Source: Cladosporium sp. IMV 00045
Lineage: Eukaryota > Ascomycota > Dothideomycetes > Cladosporiales > Cladosporiaceae
Direction of reading: 5' to 3'
NCBI GenBank assembly: GCA_001931905.2
Contig: MSJI02000377.1
Coordinates: 1-18,400, forward strand
DNA: 18,400 nucleotides
A program made the position numbers and the translations under genes. Of this stretch, positions 1 to 7,969 are shown piece by piece; the first letter of the stretch is position 1, and each line of letters begins with the position of its first letter. A model generated the notes under the pieces. It was given only the letters and a program-made list of their open reading frames with translations. It was not told the DNA's origin and searched no databases.

Positions 1-819
1 CCGACGATGATTTCAGCACGATCCTCAGCGCCATCGAGGAGGGCAAGGGGATTTTCCACAACATCCAGAACTTCCTGACGTTCCAGCTGAGCACCAGCGC
101 CGCGGCTCTGGGACTCGTCATGTTCAGCAGTCTGGGAGGCTGGCGCAACCCGCTCAATGCCATGCAAATCTTGTGGATCAGTAAGTTTCTCTCACTACAA
201 ATCTCTCCTTGCCCAGAATACTTGGTACTAACAATGACCAACAGACATCCTCATGGACGGCCCACCCGCACAATCCCTCGGCGTCGAACCCGTCGACCCC
301 GCCCTCCTCCGCGAAGGCCCCCGGCCACGCAACGCCCGCGTGCTGCAACCACGCCTGATCCGTCGCGTCCTGCAATCCGCGGTGGTGATCATGCTCGGCA
401 CGCTCTTCACCTACGTCTCCAACCTGACCAACGAAGACCTGCTCGAACACTCCGTCTCCGACCGCGATACGACCCTGACGTTCACGCAATTCGTGCTCTT
501 CGACATGATGAACGCGCTCGCCTGTCGCTCCTCCACGAAATCGGTGCTCGCGGGCGAAGTGCCCCTGTGGGGCAAGGGCGCGAATAAGATGTTCAACTAC
601 GCTGTTTTGGGAAGTCTGCTGGGCCAGGGACTGGTCATTTACTTCCCGCCGCTGCAGCGGGTGTTCCAGACAGAGGCGCTTGGTTTGGCGGATTTGTTCA
701 AGCTGGTGGCGATGGCGAGTTTGGTTCTTTGGGTCGATGAGGCGAGGAAGTGGTGGGAGAGAAGAGGCGGGGTTGCGGGGTTGGGGAGGAGTAGTGGCGG
801 GTATAGCTCGAGGGTGTAG
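1..819 (+). CDS. PMR1: Secretory-pathway Ca2+/Mn2+ P-type ATPase, C-terminal part (5' end outside window)
   Basis: This is the last ~250 residues of a P2A-type ATPase that pumps Ca2+ and Mn2+ into the Golgi. Exons are 1-180 and 245-819; the frame starts at base 3. The visible part begins at the hinge after the P domain ([17 protein letters not shown]) and runs through the last transmembrane helices. Across the splice junction it reads [20 protein letters not shown], the M6 signature: its Asn and Asp are ion ligands in the family, and the Gln of PPAQ is the residue linked to Mn2+ selectivity in yeast Pmr1. These residues favour PMR1 over SERCA or plasma-membrane pumps. Further hydrophobic segments follow ([44 protein letters not shown]). 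The protein ends in a short Gly/Ser tail at TAG 817-819. Nothing looks broken; the gene is partial only because of the window edge. Confidence 0.93.
181..244 (+). other. Spliceosomal intron in the PMR1 gene
   Basis: A 64-bp intron with donor GTAAGT, a branch-like ACTAAC at 227-232 and acceptor CAG at 242-244. Removing it joins A|AC into the Asn codon of the conserved WINILMD motif, which fixes both boundaries. Confidence 0.92.
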
Positions 820-1549
820 GAGTAGGAAAGTGTAGCATGTGTTTTTCTGTGTATTTGTGGAAACTTCTTCCTGCTCGCTTGCATAGCGTTTGTCTTCGTT
901 CGTGTATTTAGATATATGTCTGAGGTAGACTACACGTGGCATGCATAGTTCTTTCTTCCTTGTATAATGAGAGAAATTCGAATGACAATGTGGCCGTGGA
1001 TGCGGATGACTTTGCTCTTCACTTTCCTTTAGATGCGTCCGACGGGTCACTGGTCTAGGTTTACCTCTATTGGCGAATCACATTTCATGTTCGTGAAGCC
1101 AAAGCATTTTCTCGTACGAATGGTACACGCATCGGAACAAGCACAGGCGCGAGAGTTGATGCATGCTGTTGTTGGATGCAAGAAAATCATGTTCGTTATC
1201 AGTCATTTACACAAGGATGTTCTCAATTACGCTCGCAGGCCGATGCGTGAATCCAATAAGATGGATTTCCTTCTTCACGTATGTTCGTAATTTGCCGTCT
1301 TGATGGGCTGTTCTGAGCTTAGTCCGGTTGCGCGCTCCATCGCTTCAAGAGCTCTAATGTCAGGTTCGAGAGCTAAGGCGAGCGCGCGTTTGGTTTGACC
1401 TGCGCTGCGCAAAAGCGAGCGGCTCGCATTGGTTCTGGCCGTGTGATTGTAGCATCTGTTGATGATTCTTGGCCGGTATGAGACAATTCTTGACGGGCGC
1501 TCTTGGCCTTCTGCTTTTCGCGGAAATAGGAGGTCTGGTTTCCCGTGCT
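820..1549. other. Intergenic, convergent 3' ends of PMR1 and the Zn2Cys6 gene
   Basis: This stretch of 730 bp lies between two stop codons on opposite strands. It should hold both 3' UTRs. Short open frames exist on both strands, but none has recognisable domains or a good start. I see no RNA gene or repeat. Confidence 0.6.
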
Positions 1550-2984
1550 TCAACCCCTCGGCGACTGGATCACAGGTAGCTCGACCTTAGCTCTCGCCCA
1601 CTGAATTAGATCTTGCCACTCGTCGGGGCACCCAGTCAGAGCAGCAGAACAGTCGTCCACGAGCGACTTGCCGGCACCTTTCATCCACCACCGGCCAGAA
1701 CTCTGCTGCGTGACCTCGAACAAAACGCCGTAGCACAGGACATTGATCAGGGGCAAGTGAGCCTCCTGCTTGAGCAACAAAGCAAACTCATTGCCCAGCG
1801 CAGCACTCCAAGACATGAGGACGTTGAGATTTCCGCTGCCCGCCCACGTCCCGTAGCCATCTCGCAAGATTCTCACGCTATCACGGTAGAGTCTTTCGTG
1901 CTCGTCAGCATCAGCACTGGGATCGGTCGGACGACTCTTGTTGTTCAGAATCTCCAGCTGTGACAAACGCGCCTGGATCTCGGCGTCAAGCCGTCCTTCG
2001 TTCGCTTTTAGTTCGTCTGCGGAAGGGGGCTCGACTGATACGAAGTCCAGCCCAATGCCGAATGTCGATGCGATTTCCATGATGGCTCGCGAGCCTCGCC
2101 ATAGCTGGGTCAATTCGACTTGCATGGAGAGGAAAGGGAATCTACTACCTGAAGCGTCCGGCGAGGCGAAGCTGGATGGATCTCTGCGCGTGACAAGCGT
2201 CAGGGCCAGAGTGATCATGCCAGCGAATGCAGAAAACCAGAACAGCGCAAAGACCTCGCGCGGCTCGGGCTCGCTGTCTCTCAGATGGAAGTCTTGCAGG
2301 GCGGGCGCTGCGCGCTGCAAGCCGCGATTGCGAAACAATATGGCGGCGGAGACATAATGGTCAAGCGTTGCCGGATCGGCCTGGTTGTCAAAAGCGAGGT
2401 GCAGAGCAGTGAAAGAGAAAACGCCGTCCAGGAGATACTCGTGCGCGAGGGCGGAGCGAGGGAGGTCGACTGTCAGCATGCCTTGGATCTCCGGTTCATT
2501 GTAGCTGACGGTCTTGCACGTGCAAGTCGTCCAGTGGTGCATCAGCTCCAGTTCGAGGAGGTGGCGTTCGTGCTGCTCCTGCTGGCACTCATGAGGTGTA
2601 CCATTGCTGTTGGAATGTGAGTTTGGCGAGTCCGAGTCCGCCGGTGTTGTGAGAAAGGAACATTTCTCTCCGCGTTTGACGCAGCGCGTGCAGGTTGGCG
2701 TCTGCTCATCGCACTGTATGGGAGAAGGCAGGGTCAGCCAATGGTCCTCCTGATGGCGATATACATGTACGCCATGCGCGTGCGTCTGACGTTCGACCTG
2801 ACATCGTGTCGAGTAAGGTGGAAGAAGGGGTCTAGGTAGCAGACACGGCAGGGCGCCTAGAAGCCTACAAAGCGCAGGAATGCAAGAACGACGCTAGGGG
2901 CACTCGACAACTCACCTTGACCCTTCTCACTTTGCACTGCTGGCAACCCAGGCGGCTTTTGGCATGCGACCTCCGCATAGGCAT
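1550..2984 (-). CDS. Zn2Cys6 transcription factor, UPC2-like (fungal-specific TF domain 2)
   Basis: A nuclear regulator of 410 residues in two exons, 2984-2916 and 2713-1550. The N-terminus MPMRRSHAKSRLGCQQC leads into a perfect C-x2-C-x6-C-x6-C-x2-C-x6-C zinc cluster with Cys at about 14, 17, 24, 31, 34 and 41. A Ser/Asn-rich linker follows, then HLLELELMHHWTTCTCKTV, typical of the start of the ligand-sensing/regulatory domain (Fungal_trans_2) found in Upc2-like proteins; EYLLDGVFSFTALHLAF also fits the group. A helical hydrophobic stretch (FALFWFSAFAGMITLALTLV) lies near residues 180-200. ATG at 2984 is the first in-frame ATG after an upstream TGA; a second ATG lies 6 bases on. Filamentous fungi carry many UPC2-like paralogues, so a role in sterol control is only a family-level guess. 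The gene is convergent with PMR1. Confidence 0.85.
2714..2915 (-). other. Intron splitting the Zn2Cys6 zinc cluster
   Basis: A 202-bp intron on the minus strand, donor GTGAGT at 2915, acceptor CAG at 2716-2714, with a branch-like GCTGAC about 20 bases before the acceptor. It is phase 0 and falls exactly between the Lys before the third Cys and that Cys. Splicing restores the full six-cysteine pattern. It is long compared with the other introns here; a second small exon inside it cannot be excluded. Confidence 0.85.
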
Positions 2985-3834
2985 GGCGTTTGCTGCGATA
3001 GCTGCTACTAGGACTAGCACTGTTTTGCCCGACGTTTGGGCATACGAAGCAGATACGAGGTCGGCAACAAGGTGCGGTCAAGGAAGTTAGTCCGACCCAC
3101 GCGTTAGCCCGAAAACCTTGATTTCGTATACCTCCATGGGATCGCGGTGGCTTGTCTGAGACATTTTGTCTTTTGTTCTAGAACGTCATCTCGGACTTCA
3201 TGGCATGAGCTCTTGATGCCGGTATTTTGCGCACAAATACAGCACATGGGAAGTTGACCAAGCTATTGTGCCAACATCAGCTTCTACACACAGGGCACAT
3301 ACTCAATACATATGTGGATGTAAGAAGCCACGACCCGAGCTGAGGGCTTCATGAGATAGGCGACCGGCTTCTTCCGTATGACCTGCATGGTCTATGGAAA
3401 AATAGCATGGGCGCAATTGTGGGCGCGACAAGGGTCTGTCGATTAGTGGAACTGACATCTACATCTTCACGATATCTACATAAGCCGGATCGATCAAAAA
3501 CGGCTTCTTGTCGGCTCAATCCAGTCATATACTACTGCGATCACCCTTCGATGTCCTAGGAGGTACCCCCTCTGCTCTCTGGAAAATTACGTTGCGCATT
3601 GTGGTGCTTGCTGTCGACATTGGGATAGCATCTTTAACCAGAAACACAGCAAGGACTGCTATACCGTACATTGGCCGTAGAGGACTACAGTCTGATACAT
3701 ATCTCAGTTGCAATGCTTTTCCATAAGCTATCAGGCAGCTTACATCAGAGACCATGGCATACCAAGTTGTTCAGAGTCGAACAATCTTAAGGCTTCCACC
3801 TCTAATCCGACTCCTCGATCTTCGCTTCAGACTC
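2985..3834. other. Intergenic, promoter side of the Zn2Cys6 gene and 3' side of the Reb1-like gene
   Basis: 850 bp with no supported gene; the small open frames near 3508-3936 look like chance. It should contain the 5' UTR and promoter of the Zn2Cys6 gene. A TCGTATA heptamer sits at 3124-3130. Confidence 0.6.
3124..3130. promoter_or_regulatory. Possible sterol-regulatory-element-like site (TCGTATA)
   Basis: The heptamer TCGTATA is the core bound by yeast Upc2/Ecm22. Here it lies ~140 bp upstream of the ATG of a UPC2-like gene. The same heptamer also occurs inside the Reb1-like and RAD54 coding regions, about what chance predicts for both strands of 18.4 kb, so the call is weak. Confidence 0.2.
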
Positions 3835-6153
3835 TTAATCAGAATCCTCTTCTTTGGTGATTACTCCGGCTTCAGCTGCATCATCAGCAGCTGCATCATC
3901 AAACATCTCTTCATCGCTGTCGACCTTCTCGCTTGATTTAAATTTATCACGAGAGAAAAGCGATGGATCATAAGATCGCTTCTCCCGCAAAGCCTCAAGT
4001 CCCCACTGGTTCTCCAAATAGTCCGCCAGAGCTTTAGCGGCAGCGGCAATGGTTGGCTGCGGACCGATGTCATGTTCGTAAACTTCAAGAGCGTCGTATA
4101 GTCCGTGTCTGCGCATGCCAGATGTGAACTTGGAGTTTGGGTTATTGAGGGAGACTGTAGACCACAAAGTCGTTTCGTAGTCGTAGTGCTGGGAGTGATT
4201 CGGGATCACGGTGTGGATCTCCGTCAGAATGTCGTAAAGGTCGCCCACGTCGCATTGATTGTAACGCTTGGCAGCAGTCTTCAGCTTAGGGGTATCTTTG
4301 CGCAGTTGAGAAAAGTGCATAGGCTGTGCCAGAGTCTTTGAGCCGCTCGTTTCCTCCCTCTTTTTCAGCTTTTCCCATTTGCCGCGACAACGCTGGGCAG
4401 TCCGAGTGCCGTTGAGTTTGTCCTCCACTGCCTTCCAGTTGATCATATTTTCAAGCGATTCTCGGTCAGTTGGGAAATCCTTGTCCTTGTTTGCTTTCTT
4501 CATCTCCTTCACAACGGCGCCCACTGCTTTGATGAGCTCAGCTTCATCCTCCAGGGACCAAGGTCCCGTGTGACTTGTATCCATCAAATGGACGACGTTT
4601 CTCCAGCGATCCTTGCAATCGTCGGGTGTGCGTTCAGTCAGGCCACTGATCGTGACCCACCTGTCCGGATGTGCAGCGTAGGCCAGCTTCAAGGCCTCGT
4701 CCTGCTCAGGAGTCCACGGCCCGCGCTCGAGGTTGTGATAACGTCTAAGGCAGAATTTTCGGATGGCGCTAGGAAGGCGGTTTGGCAGGGCTTCTTCCAT
4801 GGCCTTTTTTAGATCTCCAGCCTCTTTCCACCTCTGGACACGAGCGCGGTATTCAGCAAGGCTCAGGCCACTTTGCGCCATCATATCGTTGAAGACTTCG
4901 TCGGCCGTCTCTTTCTCCTCGTCTGTGAATCGACCCGTCACAGCGGCCGGATTGCTGGACCTTCTCGGGCGTGTTGTCTTCTTGGGTGCTGATTTCTCCT
5001 CGTCGTCCTCTTTGCTTCGCTTCTTCTTCGCCGAGCCACCTTTACCGGTTCCAGCATGATCCCCATTGACATGAGCAATCGACTCGGTTTGTTCCACTTC
5101 TTCTTCGTCATTTTCAGGAGGAGTATGTGCTCGCATATTCTTCCTCCGCGATCCCCCACGGCTTTTTGTAACTGATTCTGGAGGCGTGGCGACATCATTG
5201 ACACTGAGCGAGGTGTCTTGAGTCGCACTTGGAGTAGGCAAGACTTCAGTTTCTTGATCTTGCTGCGCCTGACTTTTGCGCTTTTTCTTCTTCTTCAGTT
5301 TCTTTAAATGGCTTGCTGTCTGCGAATCCTCCTTGGGGCTTATCGGGTCGATCTCCTTCTGGCGCGTCTTCGAAACAGCGGGCGACGCCACGCTGTTCGC
5401 CGCAGGTTGCGAATCCTGTGTTTGCGGAATTTCTGGCGATGTTTGCACAGAACGGCGCTTGGCATGCTTCGATTTTTGGGATTTCTCTGGCGTGGTTTGG
5501 TCTTGAACAGGCGGCTGAGTTGACGAATTCACCGCCGTGAAACCTCGCGCGACAACTGGACTTGCGGACTTCTCTTGCGCAGTATCTTCTTGAGTCGCTG
5601 AATCTGCTAAGCCTGCCGGCGCGAGATTCAATCCACTTGGTCGACCTGTTGCCCTTTTGCGCTTGCTCTTCTTTGGCTTGGTCGCATCTGCATCCGCTTC
5701 TTTGGGAGTAGACTCAGGTAGCCCATTCGACAAGATCGAATCTTGCGTCGCCGATATATCGTTCAATGTGTCGTCGCCATTATTGCGCTGCGCCTCCTCT
5801 CTTTTGTACTTTTTCTTGCTGTGCTTCTTTGTAACTTCTTCGGTAGCCTGCACAAGCCCGTCGTCGTGGTTAAGCCCATTTGTAGTGTCCTCGATGCTCT
5901 TTCTGTCGCGATTCTTTTTGGACTTCTTCGCAGGCTGTATGGAATCTCCACTAGCATTGCGCCGTTTCTTCACACGAGTCTCGTCGCGTTGTGTTGCTTC
6001 GCTCATTGCGCGGCCGGCCATTCGCGACGGCGATTCCTGGGTCTCGGGCACCTGCAATTGGCTGTCGTCTGTCTGTGACGGCGCGACCTGCGAAGATGTG
6101 TTCCCCATCGCAGGCGAGAACGTAGACATTAACCAGCGGGCCGCTTGGTTCAT
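3835..6153 (-). CDS. Myb/SANT DNA-binding protein, Reb1/TTF-I-like
   Basis: A single-exon nuclear protein of 772 residues. Residues 1-400 are low-complexity, rich in Ser, Gln, Lys and Glu, with many basic patches that could be nuclear localisation signals (for example KKLKKKKKRK near 284-293) and a series of SQ/TQ dipeptides. Residue 407 on (GRFTDEEKETADEVF) resembles the first Myb-like segment of Reb1-type proteins. Two clear Myb/SANT repeats follow: about 476-523 (RGPWTPEQDEALKLAY, then KDRWRNVV) and 528-597 (TGPWSLEDEAELIKAV, then CRGKWEKL), the second with a long insert as in Reb1/TTF-I. The C-terminus is acidic. The family binds specific sites at rDNA terminators and at RNA polymerase II promoters. 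ATG at 6153 is used here; ATG at 6129 (residue 9) is an alternative. DMP1-like or other Myb assignment is possible. Confidence 0.8.
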   Translation of the reverse strand: MNQAARWLMSTFSPAMGNTSSQVAPSQTDDSQLQVPETQESPSRMAGRAMSEATQRDETRVKKRRNASGDSIQPAKKSKKNRDRKSIEDTTNGLNHDDGLVQATEEVTKKHSKKKYKREEAQRNNGDDTLNDISATQDSILSNGLPESTPKEADADATKPKKSKRKRATGRPSGLNLAPAGLADSATQEDTAQEKSASPVVARGFTAVNSSTQPPVQDQTTPEKSQKSKHAKRRSVQTSPEIPQTQDSQPAANSVASPAVSKTRQKEIDPISPKEDSQTASHLKKLKKKKKRKSQAQQDQETEVLPTPSATQDTSLSVNDVATPPESVTKSRGGSRRKNMRAHTPPENDEEEVEQTESIAHVNGDHAGTGKGGSAKKKRSKEDDEEKSAPKKTTRPRRSSNPAAVTGRFTDEEKETADEVFNDMMAQSGLSLAEYRARVQRWKEAGDLKKAMEEALPNRLPSAIRKFCLRRYHNLERGPWTPEQDEALKLAYAAHPDRWVTISGLTERTPDDCKDRWRNVVHLMDTSHTGPWSLEDEAELIKAVGAVVKEMKKANKDKDFPTDRESLENMINWKAVEDKLNGTRTAQRCRGKWEKLKKREETSGSKTLAQPMHFSQLRKDTPKLKTAAKRYNQCDVGDLYDILTEIHTVIPNHSQHYDYETTLWSTVSLNNPNSKFTSGMRRHGLYDALEVYEHDIGPQPTIAAAAKALADYLENQWGLEALREKRSYDPSLFSRDKFKSSEKVDSDEEMFDDAAADDAAEAGVITKEEDSD

Positions 6154-6628
6154 CTTTTGCGTGGTTAGCAGCTTGTGGACGGCTTGTTTGGTGGAGCTTT
6201 TGCTTGCTAGCTCAGCGGCAATCGAGGTCGTAGCGCCAAGAGCGGCGTCTAGCGTGAGACGTCAAGTAAAGATTGAAGATGGCAAATGGCAAATGGCCGA
6301 TGCGACCGTCATGCGACAGACAATCAATTACATGTGATTATTGTGGTCTATCACTCAGCGCGTTGTAAGCCCGCAAGGCCGACATTCTAGTCAACACGGA
6401 GTTGTTACTCGCTATCGGAGGTAAAAATCCCTCCGACGAGGGATCTGCATACACTGTGGACACCATCGTCACTCGCGGGCGCGAGCCTGAGCTTCTTGAT
6501 CCAAATTCCCAGTTCCGCGCGTTCCCTGGCACCTCCCAATAACCAACTTCGAGGGTTGAGACGACTTCTTCAAAACAACATCACATCCAGGCCTCCCGCC
6601 TCCATCTCACACCACACAAACGCCCACC
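6154..6628. promoter_or_regulatory. Divergent promoter between the Reb1-like gene and the small membrane-protein gene
   Basis: 475 bp shared by two genes that point away from each other. It holds a short tandem run of ATGGCAA (2.7 copies, 6279-6297), an inverted repeat CTCGCG-GG-CGCGAG at 6472-6485, and a CA/CT-rich leader ending in CCCACCATGG, a strong fungal start context. No gene is seen in it. Confidence 0.5.
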
Positions 6629-7346
6629 ATGGCAGACTCACAGGAACCTTGGATTCGCGACAAAGATGAAGAAATGGAGGAAATCCGCCCGGATCCGCAG
6701 CACTTGCTGTCTCTCAAACTGCACTGGGGCATGCACCGTAAGAAAGAGACTCTTCTCTTCTACGCCATTAGCATTCCTTGCTGGATCCTAGAAATCATCG
6801 CCGCTGCTCTCGGCCCATACTACCGATCGAGCCATCCTGCATTCATCGGCTGCGTGACAGCCTTCTTCGTGCTGCACTGGGCCGCTTGGTTTCAAACCGC
6901 TTTCGCCATGGTGCAGAGAGCCAGCTGGAGGAGAGACGAGGAAGTTTTGGAGGAGAGAGTGCAGTTTCTTTGGTTTGCAGTGAGGTTGCAAAGACTCATG
7001 CTGGTATGTCCCTCGCCACCATGAACGCGCATATTTGTGAACACAAAAGCTGACAATATCACAGCCCACCGCCTTCATCGCTTTCTGCACATTCATCCCT
7101 GCCTACGTACAGAGAGACAGCCTGGACGACCTCGCTTACTGGCTGATGTTCATGCTCATCTTCATCGTGGACACTGTACTCTGTGTCATGAACGCGTACA
7201 ACAACATCACCTGGGTAAGCATACAATTCCGCATCCCACACGACCTTCGCACGCCTAACAATTATACACAGGAGGCCGATCGCTTGTGGTTTGAGGATCG
7301 CATCCCAGGCGTACCGAACACCCACATCGCCATCTTTGGCATCTAG
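6629..7346 (+). CDS. Uncharacterised small polytopic membrane protein
   Basis: Three exons (6629-7003, 7065-7214, 7272-7346) give 199 residues. I do not recognise the family. The N-terminal ~40 residues are charged and cytosol-like (DKDEEMEEIR). Hydrophobic helices lie at about 41-62 (TLLFYAISIPCWILEIIAAAL), 71-94, 125-140 (after an amphipathic stretch) and 149-170 (AYWLMFMLIFIVDTVLCVM). The tail after the last helix is short and ends HIAIFGI. No signal peptide or catalytic motif is evident. The start has a strong context (CCCACCATGG). Intron placement with clean donors and acceptors, and frame maintenance across both junctions, support a real gene. The membrane location is inferred from hydrophobicity only. 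Confidence 0.8.
7004..7064 (+). other. Intron 1 of the small membrane-protein gene
   Basis: 61 bp, donor GTATGT, branch-like GCTGAC at 7050-7055, acceptor CACAG. Phase 0; it joins ...RLML to PTAFIAF. Confidence 0.85.
7215..7271 (+). other. Intron 2 of the small membrane-protein gene
   Basis: 57 bp, donor GTAAGC, branch-like CCTAAC at 7255-7260, acceptor ACACAG. Phase 0; it joins NNITW to EADRLWF. Confidence 0.85.
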
Positions 7347-7969
7347 ATACCCCTTTCTCTTTTTCCTTTTCCCGGTTGTCCCTGCTTGGGTTCATACATG
7401 AATGGCGCGTTTGTTTGGATAGCGTACTTGATGGGTTTTCGACAAATTGTCTCTGGATCTTGTATACCTGTGTTGATATTGGCATATTTTCTATTAAATG
7501 AGGGCTTTGTTGAATGGAGGACCCCAGTAATTAATTTCGATCATCTCATCACCGCTGTGAGACAATGGTGATTTCACTCAACGAGGACAAGACCGTGTAC
7601 CATCAACAACAGTGATGTCTTGACGCTTGCCATGAAGGCATTTCTGCCAGATGAGAATGAATTATATACAACTGTAAAGCGAGCCCCATGGAATTCTGTT
7701 GAGCCCATATATTAAAATTCGTGCATTTCGGCCAGGGATTGCTGACATCGATCGATGATGTACCTTAGTCTGGAGAAGCGCACGTGACACCGCGTCTGAG
7801 TGGCAAAGAAGCGGGGACTTATCGCGTCTTCCCCAGAGTGTGTGCCTGCCTGGACCAGTGGATTCGAACTCGGCTTCCTGTGTCTTTGGTGTGGCGACAA
7901 TCCTCACGACATCGCACAATTCTGTCTCTTTGTGCGTCAATTGCAGTCTTTCGTCGCGTTGTTGGAGAC
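7347..7969. other. Intergenic, 3' region of the membrane-protein gene and RAD54 promoter
   Basis: 623 bp with no supported gene. It contains an E-box-like CACGTG at 7781-7786. The RAD54 frame stays open upstream of its ATG for about 62 codons but has no ATG there, so this is treated as 5' UTR. A TTGCAG at 7941-7946 could be the acceptor of a leader intron, but no donor was established. Confidence 0.5.

Noticed and set aside
178..1050. 290-codon open frame on the minus strand across PMR1
   Set aside because: It is antisense to a well-supported PMR1 exon and has no domain; long antisense frames are common in GC-rich coding DNA.
1033..1290. 85-codon plus-strand frame downstream of PMR1
   Set aside because: No motif, no splice support and no recognisable composition; it lies in expected 3' UTR/intergenic DNA.
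1275..1553. Minus-strand frame abutting the end of the Zn2Cys6 gene
   Set aside because: It opens on TTG, not ATG, and most likely is the 3' UTR of that gene.
7855..7880. tRNA T-arm-like GAGTTCGAATCC on the minus strand
   Set aside because: The flanking bases do not pair into a T stem and no anticodon or acceptor arm is visible around it.
7784..7969. N-terminal extension of RAD54 from 7784
   Set aside because: The upstream part starts with GTG and has no ATG or Rad54-like residues; the first ATG at 7970 gives a normal Rad54.
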